Shown: positions 6,454 to 10,229 of the stretch, one piece after another
Numbering within the stretch: position 1 is the stretch's first letter
Layout: every line of letters starts with the position of its first letter
Source: CAZJDM01 sp964544765
GTDB lineage: Bacteria > Bdellovibrionota_B > Oligoflexia > CAYFLR01
Direction of reading: 5' to 3'
DNA: 10,229 nucleotides
Assembly: GCA_964544765.1 (NCBI GenBank)
Contig: CAZJDM010000152.1
Span: 1-10,229 of the forward strand
Position numbers and translations under genes: made by a program
Notes under the pieces: generated by a model
The model's database searches: none
Told to the model about the DNA's origin: nothing
The model's input: only the letters and a program-made list of their open reading frames with translations

Positions 6454-6469
6454 GGGCTATATATGGTAT
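6454..6469. promoter_or_regulatory. NrdR box 2 (predicted)
   Basis: The core CTATATATGG (6457-6466) differs from box 1 by one base and sits exactly 32 bp from it, about three helical turns. Paired boxes at this spacing are a known hallmark of NrdR operators in front of ribonucleotide reductase genes. It lies 42 bases before the nrdJ start. Confidence 0.6.
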
Positions 6470-6511
6470 ACACACTTAACATTTCGCTTTTCGCTATTTC
6501 GGAGGAATTGA

Positions 6512-9500
6512 ATGGAAAAAGGAACTCAACCTACTTCAAAAAATCAAAAAATTGTAACAACACTAAAAACAAATCAAAATACTACTGCTAAAAGTAAAAT
6601 CACTAATAAAACGACCGATAAATCAGCTGGGATAGTAGTCAACCGTCTACACACCAGCGAAGATCAAAATCCCTTGGATTATGTAAATTATGTAAATAAA
6701 AGTGCTAAAATCAGCAATCCAGATGGATCAATACTTTTTGAAATGGATAATGCTCAGGTCCCAGACAGTTGGAGTCAATTATCTACGGATATCGCTGTTT
6801 CCAAATATTTCCGAAAAGCTGGAGTTCCCAAGACTGGACATGAAAACAGCATCAGGCAATTAATCTATAGAGTTGCACACACAATTAGAAACTATGGCGA
6901 AAGAAATTCTTATTTCACTAGAATACATGACGCTGACAGTTTTGAAGCTGAGTTATCCTATTTATTGCTGTCTCAAAGGGGAGCCTTCAATTCTCCTGTA
7001 TGGTTTAACTGCGGATTAAATGAAGTATACGGAATAAAGGGAAGTGGGGGCAACTATTACTGGAACGCAAAAACCGACTCTATTGAACAAACTAATGATA
7101 ATTATGCAAATCCTCAGTGCTCAGCCTGCTTTATCCAAAATGTCGATGATGATTTGATGTCCATTTTTGAACTAGGAAAAAATGAGGCTAAGATTTTCAA
7201 ATATGGTTCTGGGACCGGTACAAATTTTTCTAAAATTAGAGGAGAAACTGAGAAACTTTCTGGAGGTGGGTATTCATCGGGATTGATGAGCTTCCTCTCA
7301 GTCTTAGATCGAGGAGCTGGAGCTACCAAATCAGGAGGCACCACCAGAAGAGCTGCCAAAATGGTCTGCATGGATGTGGATCATCCTGAAATCATGAACT
7401 TTATCCAATGGAAATCCAAAGAAGAGAAGAAAGTAGCAGCCATGGTAGCAGCAGGCTATTCTTCTGATTTCAATGGTGAGGCCTACAGAACTGTTGGTGG
7501 ACAAAATTCCAACAATTCAGTAAGAGTATCGGATGAATTCATGCACGCGGTCGAAGAAGATCAAGACTGGTCAACTACTTTACGTACTAACAAAGAAATT
7601 AATGAGACATTTAAGGCTCGTGAAATATTTAATGAAATAGCTAACTCGGCTTGGGAGTGTGCCGATCCGGGGCTTCAATTTGACACGACCATTAATAGCT
7701 GGCACACATGTCCTCAATCAGGCAGGATCAACGCTTCCAACCCTTGCTCAGAATATATGTTTCTGGATGACTCCGCTTGCAACCTCGCCTCGATAAATCT
7801 AATTAAATATCTAAATGAAGATGGGACCTTTGACGTAGACGGTTTTAGACATGCGTGTAGTATATTTATCCTGGCTCAGGAAATTCTGGTCGATCTGGCC
7901 AGCTATCCAACTTCTAAGATCGCCGAAAATAGCCATAGATATAGAACCCTAGGATTAGGATACGCCAATCTGGGAACCTTATTAATGGTTAAAGGTATAC
8001 CCTATGATAGCGACGAAGGACGAGCTTGGGCCGGGGTAATCACTGCCATAATGCAAGGAGAGGCATATAAGACCAGCTCTATGATTGCCGCTTTTAAAGA
8101 ACCTTTCTATGATTATAAAACAAATAAAACTTCTATGGAAAAGGTTGTTGCCAGACACCTATCATGCGTAGAAGACATTCCACGAAATATACCTGACTAC
8201 TTAATTAATGCTGCTAAAAAAAGTCTAAAAGGAGCTGTAAGCTTGGGAAGGTTATATGGCTTTCGTAATGCTCAGGTCACGGTTCTAGCTCCTACTGGTA
8301 CCATCGGGCTTCTAATGGACTGTGATACTACTGGAATTGAACCTGATTTTGCATTAGTTAAATACAAAAAACTAGCTGGTGGTGGTTATTTCAAAATAGT
8401 GAACAGCTCAGTGCCTCTTGCACTGGAACGTCTTGGTTATTCTGAGGAACAACGTCAAGAAATGATAACTTATATTTTAGGAAAATTAAATTTAGATAAT
8501 ACACCTATTATCAACCGAAACTCTTTACTTGAAAAAGGATTAGCCCCTGATGATATTGATAATATTGAAAAAGCGCTACCTTCTGCCTTTTCTTTAGATC
8601 AGGCATTTAATTTATCAAACATTTCTAAAGAAACCTTAACAAATTGGAGTATTAACAAAGAAACCGGGCAAGATTCATCATTTAAACTTTTAAACTATCT
8701 CGGTTTTCAGGAAAATGAAATTGAAAAAGCCGAAGAGATAATTTGTGGTCAAATGACCTTAGAAGGAGCACCACACGTAAAAGAAGAACATCTACCCATC
8801 TTTGACTGTGCAAATCCCTGTGGGAAAAATGGAAAAAGGTATTTATCTCCAGAAAGTCATTTAAAAATGATGGCAGCAGTCCAACCCTTTATTAGTGGAG
8901 CCATTTCTAAAACAGTTAATTTACCTAATCACGCAACTGTTCAGCAAGTCAAAGATTTATACATGCAATCCTGGAAATTAGGATTAAAGGCCGTTGCTCT
9001 CTATCGTGATGGTTGTAAAATGAGTCAACCTTTATCTTCTAATAATAAAAAAGAAAACAGTGTTTTAAGTTCCGATGACCTTAAAAAATTGGATCTTTCT
9101 GGATTAGGTAAGATAGAATTAGAGAGCTTAATAACCAAAGTCTTGGACAGAATGGAAGAATTAAACATCAAACCTAACCTTATGAGACATCGATTACCTA
9201 AAAAGCGCCAAGGATTCACCGTAGAAGCCAAGGTGGGTAACAACAAAGTTTACTTGCGAACTGGTGAATATGATAACAATAAACTCGGAGAAATTTTTAT
9301 CGATATGCATAAAGAAGGAGCTTCTTTTAGAAGTCTCTTAAACTGTTTTGCGATTGCGGTATCTAAAGGGCTACAATATGGTGTTCCATTAGAAGAATTT
9401 GTTAATATCTTCACTTTCACCCGTTTTGAACCCTATGGTATTGTTGAGCACGAAAATATTAAATCAGCTACCAGTGTAGTAGATTTTATCTTCCGAGTAC

Positions 9501-9805
9501 TAGGGATGGAATATTTAGAAAGAACTGATTTTGTCCATATAAAACCACAAAAACGGCAGCCAGAAGAAGAATCAAACGAATCAATTAATAGAGACAAAAA
9601 ACCTGAACCAAGCGATAATAATACTAGTAATAACAGTATTAATAGTATTAATAGTATTAATGCTAATAGCCCCAATAATACGACTAATATGTATGAATCA
9701 TTTATGGGAGACGCGCCTCCATGCTCTGATTGTGGTCACACTACCATAAGAAACGGTTCTTGCTATAAATGTCTTAATTGCGGCAACTCGATGGGATGTA
9801 GTTAG
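6512..9805 (+). CDS. nrdJ: Adenosylcobalamin-dependent (class II) ribonucleotide reductase
   Basis: This 1097-residue enzyme reduces ribonucleotides to deoxyribonucleotides for DNA synthesis, making its thiyl radical with adenosylcobalamin; no NrdB partner or oxygen is needed. Residues 1-45 are a low-complexity Lys/Thr/Asn extension. The catalytic barrel (about 85-840) has FNSPVWFN (159-166), PQCSACF with redox C206, GTGTNFS, NNSVRVSDEF, NPCSE with radical C412 and E414, SACNLASIN with redox C423, PTGTIG (594-599), GIEPDFAL and KAVALYRDG. Residues about 895-1005 are a TSCPD-type domain. A polar linker (1010-1066) leads to a Cys-rich tail (C1071, C1074, C1084, C1087, C1090, C1096) that probably binds zinc and relays electrons from thioredoxin. 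All key residues are present. The start has GGAGG at 6501-6505. Paired NrdR boxes upstream predict repression when dATP is high. Confidence 0.97.
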   Translation: MEKGTQPTSKNQKIVTTLKTNQNTTAKSKITNKTTDKSAGIVVNRLHTSEDQNPLDYVNYVNKSAKISNPDGSILFEMDNAQVPDSWSQLSTDIAVSKYFRKAGVPKTGHENSIRQLIYRVAHTIRNYGERNSYFTRIHDADSFEAELSYLLLSQRGAFNSPVWFNCGLNEVYGIKGSGGNYYWNAKTDSIEQTNDNYANPQCSACFIQNVDDDLMSIFELGKNEAKIFKYGSGTGTNFSKIRGETEKLSGGGYSSGLMSFLSVLDRGAGATKSGGTTRRAAKMVCMDVDHPEIMNFIQWKSKEEKKVAAMVAAGYSSDFNGEAYRTVGGQNSNNSVRVSDEFMHAVEEDQDWSTTLRTNKEINETFKAREIFNEIANSAWECADPGLQFDTTINSWHTCPQSGRINASNPCSEYMFLDDSACNLASINLIKYLNEDGTFDVDGFRHACSIFILAQEILVDLASYPTSKIAENSHRYRTLGLGYANLGTLLMVKGIPYDSDEGRAWAGVITAIMQGEAYKTSSMIAAFKEPFYDYKTNKTSMEKVVARHLSCVEDIPRNIPDYLINAAKKSLKGAVSLGRLYGFRNAQVTVLAPTGTIGLLMDCDTTGIEPDFALVKYKKLAGGGYFKIVNSSVPLALERLGYSEEQRQEMITYILGKLNLDNTPIINRNSLLEKGLAPDDIDNIEKALPSAFSLDQAFNLSNISKETLTNWSINKETGQDSSFKLLNYLGFQENEIEKAEEIICGQMTLEGAPHVKEEHLPIFDCANPCGKNGKRYLSPESHLKMMAAVQPFISGAISKTVNLPNHATVQQVKDLYMQSWKLGLKAVALYRDGCKMSQPLSSNNKKENSVLSSDDLKKLDLSGLGKIELESLITKVLDRMEELNIKPNLMRHRLPKKRQGFTVEAKVGNNKVYLRTGEYDNNKLGEIFIDMHKEGASFRSLLNCFAIAVSKGLQYGVPLEEFVNIFTFTRFEPYGIVEHENIKSATSVVDFIFRVLGMEYLERTDFVHIKPQKRQPEEESNESINRDKKPEPSDNNTSNNSINSINSINANSPNNTTNMYESFMGDAPPCSDCGHTTIRNGSCYKCLNCGNSMGCS
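9635..9661 (+). repeat. Three tandem 9-base repeats in the nrdJ linker
   Basis: The unit agtattaat occurs three times without interruption and encodes Ser-Ile-Asn repeats in the disordered linker before the C-terminal Cys-rich tail. The period is a multiple of three, so copy changes keep frame. It probably arose by replication slippage. Confidence 0.85.
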
Positions 9806-10229
9806 ATTGGTTCTGTTGCACGCTAATAATTTTGATATCGCCAGCTCATCAAAAAATAATTAAATTTAAGAACACGCTATTATTGTTAATTCTTCCTTTT
9901 GAAGGAATTGATGATACTCTGTCGCCCAACTTAGGCAACAGTATGGTGTCTTAGTTATTGACCTGTTTTGTCAAGTTTGCTAAACCTCAACATAGCCCTT
10001 GCTGAAACTTTTCCGTAATCCTTCTACCTTATCTATTGCGCAAATACATCAAAGCAATGATTAAGAAAATGAAAAAAGGAAAAATGATAAATCTTGATAA
10101 TGTCATGGGCAAGGTCATTGCTTCAGTAGATGGGATTGAAATTTTTCGAACAACTTTTACCCCAACCGCATTTTATCCTGACTTCAGCAGTAGAAGACAA
10201 AAAATATTATAATTTCATATAGTTGACAA
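9806..10229. other. Gene-poor 3' flank of nrdJ, possible mobile-element debris
   Basis: I see no convincing gene in these 424 bases. GGTTCTGTTGCA at 9809-9820 resembles the outer end of IS6-family terminal repeats (recalled from memory), and ctgttgc (9813-9819) recurs inverted as gcaacag (9935-9941). A short hairpin, ttcctt-ttg-aaggaa, lies at 9893-9907; it lacks a T-run, so no nrdJ terminator is clear. An open frame on the plus strand ends at 10212, with ATGs at 10057 (51 codons) and 10084 (42 codons, with AAGGA just upstream); its product is unrecognised and may be chance. TTGACA at 10223-10228 could be the -35 of a gene beyond the window. Confidence 0.3.

Noticed and set aside
6296..6511. 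Cobalamin riboswitch before the B12-dependent reductase
   Set aside because: I found no B12-box-like sequence or multi-stem structure. The leader is short and AT-rich, and the NrdR boxes explain its main pattern.
7114..7371. 85-codon minus-strand ORF inside nrdJ
   Set aside because: It is the antisense shadow of a conserved catalytic region of nrdJ. The minus-strand ORFs at 9025-9246 and 9433-9675 are likewise shadows; the Leu-rich stretch in the latter is the complement of the Asn/Ser/Ile linker.
9958..9974. Short inverted repeat ttgac/gtcaa
   Set aside because: Five-base arms are too short to support a terminator or operator.

Overview
The window is AT-rich chromosomal DNA from a bacterium, by eye in the mid-30s percent G+C. 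A diderm (Gram-negative-type) host is suggested by a signal-peptide protein with a beta-barrel-like C-terminal half and a terminal aromatic residue, and by two further exported proteins. The one tRNA gene does not encode its CCA end. I could not place the organism more precisely; a Bdellovibrionota/Deltaproteobacteria-like or other uncultured low-GC lineage is only a guess.

Layout. (1) At the left edge is the C-terminal part of a tyrosine recombinase (3-356, +), cut by the window. It stops 14 bases before the 3' end of a tRNA-Leu(CAA) gene (371-454, -), which looks like the end of an integrated element lying to the left. (2) A metal-dependent amidohydrolase/deaminase (657-2183, -) is divergent from a small basic protein (2348-2740, +). 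The small protein has a coiled-coil N-terminus, a ribbon-helix-helix DNA-binding core and a histone-H1-like Lys/Ala/Thr tail. Between them lie overlapping back-to-back promoter candidates and a perfect 10-bp inverted repeat that covers the small gene's predicted -10. (3) A leftward pair of exported proteins follows: a hydrolase with a zinc-dependent phospholipase C-like motif set (3237-4760, -) and a short Gly/Pro-rich secreted protein (2810-3151, -), separated by a GC-rich hairpin. (4) A rightward outer-membrane-type protein (5024-6295, +) has an SH3-like/FlgT-C-like N-terminal domain and a probable beta-barrel. (5) An adenosylcobalamin-dependent class II ribonucleotide reductase, nrdJ (6512-9805, +), is preceded by two NrdR-box-like palindromes 32 bp apart over the predicted promoter. 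(6) The last 424 bases hold no convincing gene, only a 12-base match to an IS6-family-type terminal repeat and a doubtful 42-51 codon ORF.

The genes do not form one pathway. The best-supported regulatory stories are NrdR control of nrdJ and probable autoregulation of the ribbon-helix-helix protein. The exported hydrolase, its small neighbour and the outer-membrane protein form a cell-envelope/secreted segment of unknown purpose. No CRISPR array, rRNA or complete mobile element is visible, and I did not find a convincing new multi-gene system. The least familiar items are the three-part DNA-binding protein and the hydrolase/small secreted protein pair.
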